From Mesobacillus campisalis (lineage in GTDB: Bacteria > Bacillota > Bacilli > Bacillales > Cytobacillaceae): a stretch of DNA of 64,000 nucleotides. The first letter of the stretch is position 1. Every line of letters starts with the position of its first letter. The notes under the pieces were generated by a model that made no database searches, had not been told where the DNA came from, and saw nothing but the letters and a program-made list of their open reading frames with translations. A program made the position numbers and the translations under genes. The stretch spans positions 1-64,000 of the forward strand of contig NZ_LAYY01000019.1 of the NCBI RefSeq assembly GCF_000986785.1, in the 5' to 3' direction. Positions 34,242-43,197 of this stretch are shown in pieces.

Positions 34242-35294
34242 ATGTTAAAACGTTTCGGGCTTATTTTGCTAAGCCTGCTATTGTTAGGAGGCTGTGGGCA
34301 GCCCCTTTCAACTGGAGAAATAGAAAAAGTCGGCCTGCTGGTACCTGAAACAATCAATGACCAGGTATGGGGTACCAAAGGGTATCGGGGTCTGCTGAAA
34401 ATCCAGTCAAGGTTCAATATAGATGTTTATTATAAGGAAGGAATGAATTCCCAGGCGCTGGTGGAGGATGCAGTCGCCGAGTTCGATCGTAATGGGGTAA
34501 ACCTTGTTTTTGGCCACGGGAATGAATACGCAGTTTATTTCAACAGCTTTTCCAAAAAGTACCCTGATATTCACTTTATCAGTTTTAACGGGGATGCCAA
34601 GAATGACAATACAACAAGCCTGAATTTCGAGGCTTACGCGATGGGATTCTTTGGAGGCATGGTGGCGGCGCATATGTCGGAGTCCGATTACCTTGCCGTA
34701 ATAGCAGCGTTCGAGTGGCAGCCGGAAGTAGAGGGTTTTTACGAGGGTGCTGCTTTTTATAACAAAGATGTGGAAGTGGACATCCGTTATGTCGGCCATT
34801 GGGATGACCATGAAAAAGCACTGGATATTCTGGGGAAAGTCTTAAACGGCGGTGCGGATGTCATTTACCCTGCAGGGGATGGTTATAATGTTCCCGTTAT
34901 TGAGAAGGTGAAGGAAAATGGGCTATATGTGATTGGGTATATTTCCGACCAATCCGACCTCGGGGAATCGACTGTCCTCACAAGCACCGTCCAGCATGTG
35001 GACCAGCTATACGAACTGGTCGCCTCCAAATACAATGCTAAAGATTTAAAATCTGGCAACTTGTTTTTTGACTTTCAGGACGATGTGATTTCTCTTGGGA
35101 AATTCAGCCCTAAGGTGGACGAACCTTTCCGCCAGGTGATGGAAATGCATATCAGCAACTATAAGGAAACAGGCAAGCTGCCGAATGATTATGATCATGC
35201 GGTCTCCCTGTCCGGCCAAGAGGACTCAGTCGGCCTGGCGGTCAATTGGGACCTTGCTCCAGAGGAACCATCCTATCCTGTCTTAAAAAAATAG
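34242..35294 (+). CDS. med: Med, BMP-family lipoprotein (positive regulator of comK)
   Basis: The 350-residue protein has a lipoprotein signal (MLKRFGLILLSLLLLGGC, lipobox LGGC). A periplasmic-binding-like BMP domain follows: KVGLLVPETINDQVWGTKGYRGLL, FGHGNEYAVYF, GGMVAAHMS, YPAGDGYNVPVIEKVKENGLY, YISDQSDLG, TSTVQHVDQLYELV. It is strongly similar to B. subtilis Med, which raises comK expression. The start was put at ATG after AAAGGAG (34242); an ATG at 34221 is in frame and possible. In B. subtilis comZ follows med in the same operon; no comZ is seen here. Confidence 0.9.
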   Translation: MLKRFGLILLSLLLLGGCGQPLSTGEIEKVGLLVPETINDQVWGTKGYRGLLKIQSRFNIDVYYKEGMNSQALVEDAVAEFDRNGVNLVFGHGNEYAVYFNSFSKKYPDIHFISFNGDAKNDNTTSLNFEAYAMGFFGGMVAAHMSESDYLAVIAAFEWQPEVEGFYEGAAFYNKDVEVDIRYVGHWDDHEKALDILGKVLNGGADVIYPAGDGYNVPVIEKVKENGLYVIGYISDQSDLGESTVLTSTVQHVDQLYELVASKYNAKDLKSGNLFFDFQDDVISLGKFSPKVDEPFRQVMEMHISNYKETGKLPNDYDHAVSLSGQEDSVGLAVNWDLAPEEPSYPVLKK

Positions 35295-35326
35295 GCTGCG
35301 GCGAATACCGCAGCCTATTTTTTTAA
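35286..35326. terminator. Bidirectional terminator between med and the small minus-strand gene
   Basis: AAAATAGGCTGCGG and CCGCAGCCTATTTT pair around CGAATA, with T and A tracts on either side. Confidence 0.93.
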
Positions 35327-35614
35327 GAACTGGTCAAAGAATGGACGTATTTTCGAAAACATCGGTTTAAGCTGCCGTGCAGAATCGACGAGTGTGTCGA
35401 TATGGACCATGATCTCTTCCAGGTTGATTTGGTTTTGGGAGTGGCCCTGATTAACATCACCGAAAATGGAAGGATCTTCTTGCTGCCTTCCTTCTGTTCT
35501 TCCCGGACCAAACATGATGCGATCAAATATGCTCATTCGATTTTCTGATACGGTCTCTTTGCCTTCTTCCAAATAGCTCTCTTCAGCTAATTCCCTTTCC
35601 CCGCTATCCGCCAT
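35315..35614 (-). CDS. Hypothetical small acidic protein
   Basis: The 99-residue protein starts MADSGERELAEESYLEEG. It has a mostly acidic, probably disordered first half, a short SIFDRIMFGPGR block, and a predicted amphipathic helix at the end (INLEEIMVHIDTLVDSARQLKPMFSKIRPFFDQFLKK). The C-terminal pattern recalls the YppG/YqfQ-type small proteins of bacilli, but I cannot assign a family. The start was set at ATG after GGAGGAGAGCAG. An upstream in-frame extension lies in the fabH promoter region and lacks an RBS. It occupies the place where comZ stands in B. subtilis but is on the other strand and unrelated. Confidence 0.7.
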   Translation of the reverse strand: MADSGERELAEESYLEEGKETVSENRMSIFDRIMFGPGRTEGRQQEDPSIFGDVNQGHSQNQINLEEIMVHIDTLVDSARQLKPMFSKIRPFFDQFLKK

Positions 35615-35709
35615 CTGCTCTCCTCCTATAAAATCGAGTTTCTCCTTGTATAGCTTATGAATGATTAGCACCTCCGGCATAGTCATTAGCGGAGCTAACC
35701 AATTTCCTA

Positions 35710-35756
35710 TTGCGGAAACAGAACCCACTCTGCTAAAATTAGTACCAGATAATAAT
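35710..35756 (+). promoter_or_regulatory. fabH promoter with FapR operator
   Basis: The -35 TTGCGG (35710-35715) and -10 TAAAAT (35734-35739) are 18 bases apart. ATTAGTACCAGATAATAAT at 35738-35756 matches the FapR consensus in 17 of 19 positions and covers the start site. Repression relieved by malonyl-CoA is expected. Confidence 0.9.
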
Positions 35757-35800
35757 AATTGATATTAAAAATATAGATAATGCAAAAGGAGATGGCTCCC

Positions 35801-36733
35801 ATGAATGCAGGGATTTTAGGGATCGGGCGCTTTATTCCAGAAAAAGTGGTTACAAACCTGGATCTGGAGAAAGTAATGGATACTTCAGATGAGTGGATTA
35901 GGACCAGAACTGGAATTGAAGAGCGAAGGATTGCCGGTGAAAGCATGGATACTTCCGACATTGGTTATGAAGCAGCTGTTAAGGCATTAGATGATGCGGG
36001 CGTGGCGCCGGAAGACATCGACCTCATCCTTGTTGCCACTGTCACACCTGACCAGCCATTCCCAAGTGTTGCCTGCATGCTGCAGGAAAAACTAGGGGCT
36101 AGGAAAGCGGCAGCCATGGATGTGAGCGCTGCCTGTGCCGGCTTTATGTATGGTATTGTTACAGGAAAGCAGTTTATTGAAACAGGAAGCTACAAGTATG
36201 TTTTAATAGTAGGAGTTGAAAAGCTGTCCAAGATTACGGATTGGGAAGACCGCAATACTGCTGTTTTATTTGGGGACGGCGCTGGTGCCGTTGTCATGGG
36301 GCCGGTAAGTGAAGGCAAAGGGATCCTTTCCTTTGAACTTGGCTCTGACGGTTCTGGCGGCAAATATCTTTACCAGGATTCACACATCAGAATGAACGGC
36401 CGGGAAGTCTTCAAATTTGCAGTCAGGCAGATGGGAGAAAGCAGCATCAATGTCCTTGAAAAGGCTGGGCTTACCAAAGAGGATGTAGATTTCCTCATCC
36501 CTCACCAGGCAAATATCAGAATTATGGAAGCGGCAAGGCAGCGGCTTGAGCTTCCGATAGAAAAAATGTCCAAGACGGTGCATAAATACGGAAACACATC
36601 AGCAGCATCGATTCCAATTTCCCTCGTCGAAGAGATTGAGGCGGGGAAAATCAAGGATGGAGACCTTATTGTCATGGTCGGCTTTGGTGGCGGATTGACC
36701 TGGGGAGCAATCGCAATGCGTTGGGGCCAATAA
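35801..36733 (+). CDS. fabH: Beta-ketoacyl-ACP synthase III
   Basis: The 310-residue enzyme starts fatty acid synthesis by condensing acyl-CoA with malonyl-ACP. The active-site Cys lies in [13 protein letters not shown] (~112), His in [11 protein letters not shown] (~238) and Asn in [10 protein letters not shown] (~268). The start is ATG after AAAGGAGATGGCTCCC. It is paired with fabF downstream behind a FapR operator, as yjaX-yjaY (fabHA-fabF) in B. subtilis. Confidence 0.96.
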   Translation: MNAGILGIGRFIPEKVVTNLDLEKVMDTSDEWIRTRTGIEERRIAGESMDTSDIGYEAAVKALDDAGVAPEDIDLILVATVTPDQPFPSVACMLQEKLGARKAAAMDVSAACAGFMYGIVTGKQFIETGSYKYVLIVGVEKLSKITDWEDRNTAVLFGDGAGAVVMGPVSEGKGILSFELGSDGSGGKYLYQDSHIRMNGREVFKFAVRQMGESSINVLEKAGLTKEDVDFLIPHQANIRIMEAARQRLELPIEKMSKTVHKYGNTSAASIPISLVEEIEAGKIKDGDLIVMVGFGGGLTWGAIAMRWGQ

Positions 36734-36763
36734 TAAATGTCACGAATAAAGGAGATGAAATAG

Positions 36764-38005
36764 ATGGATAAACGAAGAGTGGTTGTAACTGGAATTGGAG
36801 CTGTAACTCCAGTTGGAAATGATGCAGAAACAGCATGGAAGAATATCATTGCAGGTGTTTCGGGAATTGGAACGGTCACACGGTTGAATCCAGATGACTT
36901 TCCTGCCAAGGTCGCGGCAGAGGTAAAGGATTTTTCAATTGAAGATTTCATCGATAGAAAAGAAGCCAGAAAGATGGACCGTTTCACACATTATGCAGTG
37001 GCGGCATCCTTGATGGCGGTAAAAGATGCAGACCTTGAAATTACCGATGACAATGCTCCTAGAGTTGGAGTGTGGATTGGTTCAGGGATTGGCGGAATGG
37101 AAACATTCGAGCAGCAGCATGAAACATTTTTGAATCGTGGACATCGACGTGTCAGTCCATTTTTCGTTCCTATGATGATTCCGGATATGGCAACTGGCCA
37201 GGTTTCCATCACATTGGGTGCACGCGGATTCAATTCTTGCACGGTAACAGCTTGTGCAACCGGAACAAACTCAATCGGAGATGCTTTTAAGGTCATCCAG
37301 CGCGGCGATGCCGATGTAATGTTCAGCGGCGGAGCAGAGGCGCCAATTACAAAGATGAGCTTTGCCGGTTTCTGCGCAAACACCGCGCTCTCCACAAACC
37401 AGGACCCGCAAAAGGCCAGCAGGCCATTTGACAAAAACCGCGATGGTTTTGTCATGGGTGAAGGTGCCGGCATTCTTGTTCTCGAGGAGCTTGAACATGC
37501 CAAGGCCCGCGGAGCGAAAATCTATGCCGAGATTGTTGGCTATGGCGCAACAGGCGATGCTTATCATATTACGGCTCCGGCTCCTGAAGGAGAAGGCGGC
37601 GCCAGGGCGATGAAAATGGCCATTGAGGACGGCGGCTTGAACCCTGAAGAAGTAGGATATATTAATGCCCACGGCACAAGCACCGAATACAATGATAAAT
37701 TTGAAACAATGGCCATTAAGAAAGTGTTTGGCGAGCATGCCTATAAGCTGGCCGTCAGCTCGACCAAGTCGATGACCGGCCATCTGTTAGGAGCAGCCGG
37801 AGGAATAGAAGCAATCTTTACAGTCCTTGCTCTAAAAGAAGGGGTCTTGCCTCCAACCATGAACTACGAAACACCGGATCCGGACTGCGACCTTGATTAT
37901 GTGCCAAATGAATCACGCCATCAGGAAGTAAAGGCGGCGATCAGCAACTCATTAGGCTTCGGAGGACATAATGCCACCATCGCCTTTAGAAAATATGAAG
38001 CTTAA
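36764..38005 (+). CDS. fabF: Beta-ketoacyl-ACP synthase II
   Basis: The 413-residue elongating condensing enzyme has nucleophile Cys in [14 protein letters not shown] (~163), His in [11 protein letters not shown] (~303) and His in [13 protein letters not shown] (~340). It extends acyl-ACP with malonyl-ACP. It lies 30 bases after fabH with RBS AAAGGAG. A terminator and then a 52-bp repeat array follow. Confidence 0.96.
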   Translation: MDKRRVVVTGIGAVTPVGNDAETAWKNIIAGVSGIGTVTRLNPDDFPAKVAAEVKDFSIEDFIDRKEARKMDRFTHYAVAASLMAVKDADLEITDDNAPRVGVWIGSGIGGMETFEQQHETFLNRGHRRVSPFFVPMMIPDMATGQVSITLGARGFNSCTVTACATGTNSIGDAFKVIQRGDADVMFSGGAEAPITKMSFAGFCANTALSTNQDPQKASRPFDKNRDGFVMGEGAGILVLEELEHAKARGAKIYAEIVGYGATGDAYHITAPAPEGEGGARAMKMAIEDGGLNPEEVGYINAHGTSTEYNDKFETMAIKKVFGEHAYKLAVSSTKSMTGHLLGAAGGIEAIFTVLALKEGVLPPTMNYETPDPDCDLDYVPNESRHQEVKAAISNSLGFGGHNATIAFRKYEA

Positions 38006-38020
38006 GACGGGACGCCCCCT

Positions 38021-38062
38021 CTTGGGATTGCCGGGAAACTATCTTTCCCGGCAATTTTTTGT
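38021..38062 (+). terminator. Terminator of fabH-fabF
   Basis: ATTGCCGGGAAA and TTTCCCGGCAAT pair around CTATC, followed by TTTTT. Confidence 0.92.
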
Positions 38063-38083
38063 TATTTACGGATCAGTGACAGT

Positions 38084-38255
38084 GTCAGAACCTAAAAATA
38101 GCGGGAGTACTTCAGAACGGTCACTGAGAGCAGTTGTCAGAACCAAAAAATAGCGGGAGTCCGTCAAAAAGGGAACTGAGAGTTCGTGTCAGAGCCCCAA
38201 ATTAGCGGGAGTCCGTCAAAACGGTCACTGAGCGAGGTTGTCAGAGACCAAAATC
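38084..38255. repeat. 52-bp tandem repeat, three units plus a partial
   Basis: Units beginning GTCAG start at 38084, 38136, 38188 and 38240, exactly 52 bases apart. The common core is AATAGCGGGAG...GTCAAAACGGTCACTGAG. CACTGA near the end of one unit can pair with TCAG(TG) at the start of the next. The same family with six units lies at 60237-60547. Confidence 0.9.
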
Positions 38256-38464
38256 CCCGAAAGGAAAGTAAAAAGTCACTGCAGATCTGACCATCAAAGC
38301 CCTCATAACGCTCCCGCAAAAATTATTCACTTCAAGCATTCAAAACTTCTCGCTCACAATCTGTTCGAATCCAGACTCCCCGAACCAGGGCCGCCCCATA
38401 TAGAAACATTCTCACCTTCCCATCATATACTGATGACAACAGGCAAAAATATGGAGGAAACTAC
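38256..38464. other. Gap between the repeat and yjaZ
   Basis: No gene, RNA or clear promoter is seen. A reading frame across it overlaps yjaZ in another frame and has no RBS. Confidence 0.5.
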
Positions 38465-38484
38465 ATGGGGTAATCAGGACGGAT

Positions 38485-39243
38485 TTGTGGATGAAGGAGA
38501 ATTTTTCCGACCCATTAAAGATGTGTGCAGAAATATTGCAGGGAGAGGAAGAAAACGCAGCTCCCTTTTATCAGTATTTGCGGAAGTTTGGCATGTATAA
38601 GCCAAATGCAAGAAGCATGCAAATCTTTGAGGAATTGAAAAAACAGGATATATGGGTGAAGGTTGACCGCCTGCATCAGCATTACCGGAAAAAGTGGAAC
38701 GGCCCCGAAATACCTGTTTATATTTTTCCGATGGATGCAGCCCAGCGCCGCCTTATGCTGAATGGTAATGGGAAGTCGGGGGTTTCATTTAAAGACAAAA
38801 TGTTCTTGTTTTTGACGCCGCTTGACGATGAGGGAGAGCTAAAAGCGTTATTCGTGCACGAATATCATCATATCTGCCGCATGCGCATGCAAAAAAAGAA
38901 TATAAGGGATTACACCCTGCTAGACTCCATGGTGTTGGAAGGTTTGGCGGAACACGCTGTCGCCAAGGAGTGCGGTGAACGATATATTGGAAAATGGTCA
39001 GCAAAGTATTCCCACAGGGAACTTGAATTTTTTTGGGAAAAGTATCTTTCAGGGAACCTGTCGGTTAAAAAGGGGCACCGTCTGCATGATGAGCTTTTAT
39101 TTGGCAGTGGGCGCTACCCGGGCCTAATGGGCTATGCAATGGGATATGAAATAATCTCACAATACAAAAGCAACAAAAGTTTTACTGCAAAAGCATCTTT
39201 TGTAACCTTGTCAGAAGAATTTACAAAAATGTTGAAAATTTAA
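38485..39243 (+). CDS. yjaZ: YjaZ-like DUF2268 zinc metalloprotease-like protein; 5' end apparently frameshifted
   Basis: The 252-residue frame contains the zinc-protease motif HEYHH in LFVHEYHHICRM (H~125) and the downstream LEGLAEHAVAKECGE, in which the Glu would be the third ligand, as in DUF2268. In B. subtilis yjaZ follows fabF. The only good RBS-ATG pair (GGAGG, then ATG at 38465) reads ATG GGG TAA. The family-like N-terminal residues GVIRTDLWMK are encoded in another frame from 38467. One missing G in the G4 run would join the two. As sequenced, translation could begin only at TTG 38485 or ATG 38491. It may be a sequencing error, a fresh mutation or a true alternative start. Confidence 0.78.
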   Translation: MWMKENFSDPLKMCAEILQGEEENAAPFYQYLRKFGMYKPNARSMQIFEELKKQDIWVKVDRLHQHYRKKWNGPEIPVYIFPMDAAQRRLMLNGNGKSGVSFKDKMFLFLTPLDDEGELKALFVHEYHHICRMRMQKKNIRDYTLLDSMVLEGLAEHAVAKECGERYIGKWSAKYSHRELEFFWEKYLSGNLSVKKGHRLHDELLFGSGRYPGLMGYAMGYEIISQYKSNKSFTAKASFVTLSEEFTKMLKI

Positions 39244-39260
39244 CCAACCAGTGCGTAAAT

Positions 39261-39291
39261 GAAAACCCGGAAAATCGGGTTTTTTTTTATT
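39261..39291 (+). terminator. Terminator of yjaZ
   Basis: AAAACCCG and CGGGTTTT pair around GAAAAT, followed by T9. Confidence 0.85.
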
Positions 39292-39402
39292 TCTCAGGTG
39301 ACTAAAAATTTTGAATTGATAAAAAAGTATTGCAATTGTAATAGAAATATAATAATATTTTATTAGAATTTACAGAAAATTAAAAATGCGGGAAGGTGTC
39401 AT

Positions 39403-40422
39403 ATGAGTCGTTTATCACATAAAAATGCACCTTTGCTTGAGGTTAAGAACCTTGAAACAGCCTTTTCCATTGATGGGGAATTTCATAACGCGGTTGACGG
39501 GGTTTCCTTCAGCGTCAAGCCAAAGCAAATTGTAGGAATCGTTGGGGAATCAGGATGCGGGAAATCAGTCATGAGCCTATCGATCATGCAGCTCCTTCCC
39601 AGGGGAGTCGGTGAAATCCGTTCGGGCAGCATTGTTTTCGAAGACGTCCATTTGGATCGAATGTCAGATAAAGAGATGAACAAAATACGAGGCCGGGAAA
39701 TCTCAATGATTTTCCAGGAGCCGATGACGTCCTTGAATCCAGTATTCACAATCGGCTACCAGATTGAAGAAGTATTGTTCAATCATATGAAGATATCGAA
39801 GAACGAAGCACGTCTTAAAAGTATAGCGCTTTTGAAAAGTGTTGGAATCTCACGTCCAGAAAAACTGGTGGATGAGTATCCGCACCAGCTTTCCGGGGGG
39901 ATGAGGCAGCGTGTCATGATTGCAATGGCAATCGCTTGCCAGCCAAAGCTCCTCATTGCAGATGAGCCAACTACAGCATTGGATGTCACCGTACAGGCAC
40001 AAATTCTCGATCTGCTAAAGAGCATACAGGAAGTCAATGACATGTCTATCATCTTGATTACCCATGACTTGGGAGTCATTGCCGAGATGTGCGATGAGGT
40101 TATCGTGATGTATGCCGGAAAGATTGTTGAGCGTACAGATGTCGAATCGCTTTTCTACAATCCAAAGCATCCATACACCGAACTTTTGATGGGTGCGATC
40201 CCCAAAATGGATGAAGAGGCCGAAGTTCTAAGTTCCATTAAAGGGATTGTTCCTTCGTTAAAAAACATGCCACAGACAGGCTGTAAGTTCGCGGCACGCT
40301 GCCCAAAAGCCCTGCCGGAATGCTCGGCAATTACCCCGCTGCTCGGAGAGGTGGAAAAGGGGCATGATGTCGCATGCATCTTATATGAAACAAGCCTGCC
40401 AAGAGAAGGGGTTAATGCATAA
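39403..40422 (+). CDS. appD: Oligopeptide ABC transporter ATP-binding protein AppD
   Basis: The 339-residue ATPase has Walker A GESGCGKS (~residue 47), signature LSGGMRQR, Walker [13 protein letters not shown], and an oligopeptide-specific C-terminal extension with the four-cysteine Fe-S-like pattern (CKFAARCPKALPEC...C). It energises peptide import with AppF. First gene of appD-appF-appA-appB-appC, the order of the B. subtilis app operon. Its stop overlaps the appF ATG by one base. Confidence 0.94.
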   Translation: MSRLSHKNAPLLEVKNLETAFSIDGEFHNAVDGVSFSVKPKQIVGIVGESGCGKSVMSLSIMQLLPRGVGEIRSGSIVFEDVHLDRMSDKEMNKIRGREISMIFQEPMTSLNPVFTIGYQIEEVLFNHMKISKNEARLKSIALLKSVGISRPEKLVDEYPHQLSGGMRQRVMIAMAIACQPKLLIADEPTTALDVTVQAQILDLLKSIQEVNDMSIILITHDLGVIAEMCDEVIVMYAGKIVERTDVESLFYNPKHPYTELLMGAIPKMDEEAEVLSSIKGIVPSLKNMPQTGCKFAARCPKALPECSAITPLLGEVEKGHDVACILYETSLPREGVNA

Positions 40423-41408
40423 TGGGCAACTCAACGCTGACCAACCGGGAAAACCTGCTTGAAGTGAAGAACCTGAAAACCTATTATCCCGTAAAGGGAG
40501 GATTCCTCCGCCGAACAGTCGGGAATGTGAAGGCGGTTGATGATATTTCCTTTGACATCAAAGCAGGTGAAACACTTGGCCTTGTGGGAGAGTCGGGCTG
40601 TGGAAAGTCAACCACGGGGAGGACCATTATCCGGCTGTTGAAAGCAACAGGCGGACAGGTGCTTTTTGAGGGGAAGGACATCACCAAGCTTAGGGGCAAG
40701 TCGCTGCAGTCCATCCGCCAGGATATCCAGATGGTCTTCCAGGATCCATATGCATCCCTGAATCCGATGCAAATGGTCGGAGACATTGTTTCCGAGCCTA
40801 TTCTCAATTATAAAAGCGTAAACAAAAATGACCTCAAGAATGAAGTTATGGATTTGCTGAACAGGGTAGGCTTGCCGGAGGATGCCTATTATAAATATGC
40901 CCACGAATTTTCCGGGGGACAAAGGCAGCGTATCGGAATTGCAAGAGCGCTGGCCCTTAGGCCGAAACTCATCATCGCCGATGAGCCGGTATCAGCCCTC
41001 GACGTTTCTGTCCAGTCCCAGGTGCTGAACCTTTTAAAAGAACTGCAGGATGAATTTGACCTTACCTTTTTATTCATCGCCCACGATCTTAGTGTGGTTA
41101 AGCATATGAGCGACCGGATAGGCGTCATGTATCTCGGAAGCATGGCAGAGATTGCTGACCGCTCGAGCATCTACAGCGAACCGCTCCATCCCTATACAAA
41201 AGCTTTGATTTCAGCTATTCCGATGCCGGATCCACGACGCAAAAGTAAGCGCATCGTCCTTCAGGGAGATGTGCCAAGCCCATTGAATCCTCCTTCCGGG
41301 TGCCCGTTCCATCCGCGCTGCCCTGAAGCCAGGCCGGAGTGCTCCGCTGTGAAACCGGCTTTAAAGGAGGTGAAGCCAGGGCATCAGGTTGCCTGCCATC
41401 TTTATTAG
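40422..41408 (+). CDS. appF: Oligopeptide ABC transporter ATP-binding protein AppF
   Basis: The 328-residue ATPase has GESGCGKST, signature FSGGQRQR and Walker B LIIADEPVSALD. The C-terminal CPFHPRCPEARPEC...C motif has the same cysteine spacing as AppD. It is the second nucleotide-binding subunit. Start ATG overlaps the appD stop (TAATG). Confidence 0.94.
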   Translation: MGNSTLTNRENLLEVKNLKTYYPVKGGFLRRTVGNVKAVDDISFDIKAGETLGLVGESGCGKSTTGRTIIRLLKATGGQVLFEGKDITKLRGKSLQSIRQDIQMVFQDPYASLNPMQMVGDIVSEPILNYKSVNKNDLKNEVMDLLNRVGLPEDAYYKYAHEFSGGQRQRIGIARALALRPKLIIADEPVSALDVSVQSQVLNLLKELQDEFDLTFLFIAHDLSVVKHMSDRIGVMYLGSMAEIADRSSIYSEPLHPYTKALISAIPMPDPRRKSKRIVLQGDVPSPLNPPSGCPFHPRCPEARPECSAVKPALKEVKPGHQVACHLY

Positions 41409-41449
41409 TTAGCCATGCTAAACAAAAATAATCCTTTGGGGGGAAAAAC

Positions 41450-43165
41450 ATGAAAAAACCATTATTTTGGCTCAGCATGCTTGTTTTGGTTCTGTCTGCA
41501 TTCCTTGCAGCCTGCAGCGGCGGCGGAAGTTCGGAACCATCCAACACCGAAAAAGAGAAGGAAAACGCGGCAGAAGAAAACGGACCGCAGGATGGCGGTA
41601 CACTGACATATGCCTTGGATACTGAATTCAAAGGCCTTCTAAACTGGAATTTCTATGATATGGACGGCGATGATGATATCATCGAGCTGTTTGACGACCC
41701 ATTGATCGATTACGATGAGAATTTGCAGGCTCAGCCTAATATTGCAAGCTGGGAAACAGAAGACAATAAGAACTATACATTCACCTTTGAAAAAGGCGTA
41801 AAGTGGCACAATGGTGAAGAGCTTACGGTCAATGACTGGGTATTTGCGATTGAGACGATTGCCACCCTAGGCGGCGAGCATCAGCGCTGGTCCAATGTCA
41901 ATACAATCGAAGGTGTGAAGGATTTCAACGAAGGAAAAGCGGACAGCATCTCCGGGCTTGAAGTGGTGGACGACTATACATTGAAAATCGCTTTTGACAA
42001 GGCGCGTGTAAACAACCTCGAAAACGTGTGGGCATACCCGCTTTCCCGCAAGGAATTTGAAGGAATCAAACCTAAGGACATGGCTGCTTCCGAGCAGGTT
42101 CGTACAAAGCCGGTCGGAACTGGTCCGTTTAAAGTAGCAAAGGTGGTTCCGGGCGAGTCTGTTGAGCTTGTGCGCAACGAAGAGTATTGGAAAGGAAAGC
42201 CGCATCTTGAAAAGATTATCGTCAAAGTAATCGACAGTTCCCTGACTACAGGAGAATTGAAGAACGGTACAGTTGACCTTGCCCCATTCCATCCAACTGT
42301 CCTTCCGGAAGTTGAAGCTCTCGAAAATGTCGAAGTTGTTAAGTACCCAGGCCTTTCTTATTACTATGTTGGTTTTAAATTAGGCAAATTCGACGGCAAA
42401 AAAGTGGTTATGGATATTGAAAAATATCAAAATACAAAACTTCGCCAGGCGATGCTTTATGCGATTAACCGCGAAGAGTGGGTAGATGCCTTCTTCAGCG
42501 GTCTTGGCAAGCCGCTTAACCGCCCAATCCCGACATCCCACTGGATTGCAGCCGACAATGCCGACATGCCGGTCCAGTATGAGTATGACCCGGAAAAGGC
42601 AAAGGCTTTGCTTGATGAAGCAGGCTACAAGGATGCTGACGGTGATGGGTTCCGTGAAGATCCAAACGGCAAGGAGTTTGTCGTCAACTTCTCCCACTAT
42701 GCAACCGGCAACCCGACATTTGAAGCACGCGCTAAGGCATTCACCCAATACTGGGAAGAGGTTGGCTTGAAGACGAAGCTTCAAATGACAGATGTTAACC
42801 TGTACTATGACCAGCTTGAAAAAGATGATCCATCCCTTGAAGTATTCTACGGCGGCTGGGGAACTGGCACAGATCCGGACCCGCTTCCGCTTTGGGGCAA
42901 TGACACAGTCTGGAATTACCCCCGCTGGGTAAATGACGACGCACAGAAGCTTCTTGAAGATGCTGTTGATATTGAGGTGGTAGGTACGGACACTGAAAAG
43001 CGTAAAGAGCTTTATGTCGAATGGCAGAAGATCTTTAATGAAGAAGTTCCTGTACTTCCAATCCTGGAGCTGGAAGAAGTTATGGCTGTCAACGAGCGCG
43101 TTCAAGGCGTGGAATACGATGTTTCAGGTCAAAACTCAGCTCATGAATGGTGGATCAAGCAGTAA
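41450..43165 (+). CDS. appA: Oligopeptide-binding lipoprotein AppA
   Basis: The 571-residue solute-binding protein (SBP family 5) has a lipoprotein signal MKKPLFWLSMLVLVLSAFLAAC (lipobox LAAC, Cys about 22) and an acidic linker. Conserved family 5 segments include KGVKWHNGEELTVNDWVFAI, KPVGTGPFKV and REEWVDAFFSG. It captures peptides outside the membrane. RBS GGGGGG. Confidence 0.95.
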   Translation: MKKPLFWLSMLVLVLSAFLAACSGGGSSEPSNTEKEKENAAEENGPQDGGTLTYALDTEFKGLLNWNFYDMDGDDDIIELFDDPLIDYDENLQAQPNIASWETEDNKNYTFTFEKGVKWHNGEELTVNDWVFAIETIATLGGEHQRWSNVNTIEGVKDFNEGKADSISGLEVVDDYTLKIAFDKARVNNLENVWAYPLSRKEFEGIKPKDMAASEQVRTKPVGTGPFKVAKVVPGESVELVRNEEYWKGKPHLEKIIVKVIDSSLTTGELKNGTVDLAPFHPTVLPEVEALENVEVVKYPGLSYYYVGFKLGKFDGKKVVMDIEKYQNTKLRQAMLYAINREEWVDAFFSGLGKPLNRPIPTSHWIAADNADMPVQYEYDPEKAKALLDEAGYKDADGDGFREDPNGKEFVVNFSHYATGNPTFEARAKAFTQYWEEVGLKTKLQMTDVNLYYDQLEKDDPSLEVFYGGWGTGTDPDPLPLWGNDTVWNYPRWVNDDAQKLLEDAVDIEVVGTDTEKRKELYVEWQKIFNEEVPVLPILELEEVMAVNERVQGVEYDVSGQNSAHEWWIKQ

Positions 43166-43197
43166 CGGTCCACTCGTTCAGATAAGGAGAATGCATC

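Noticed and set aside
38238-38600. Plus-strand 120-codon frame ahead of yjaZ
   Set aside because: It begins in the repeat, overlaps yjaZ in another frame and has no RBS or recognisable protein.
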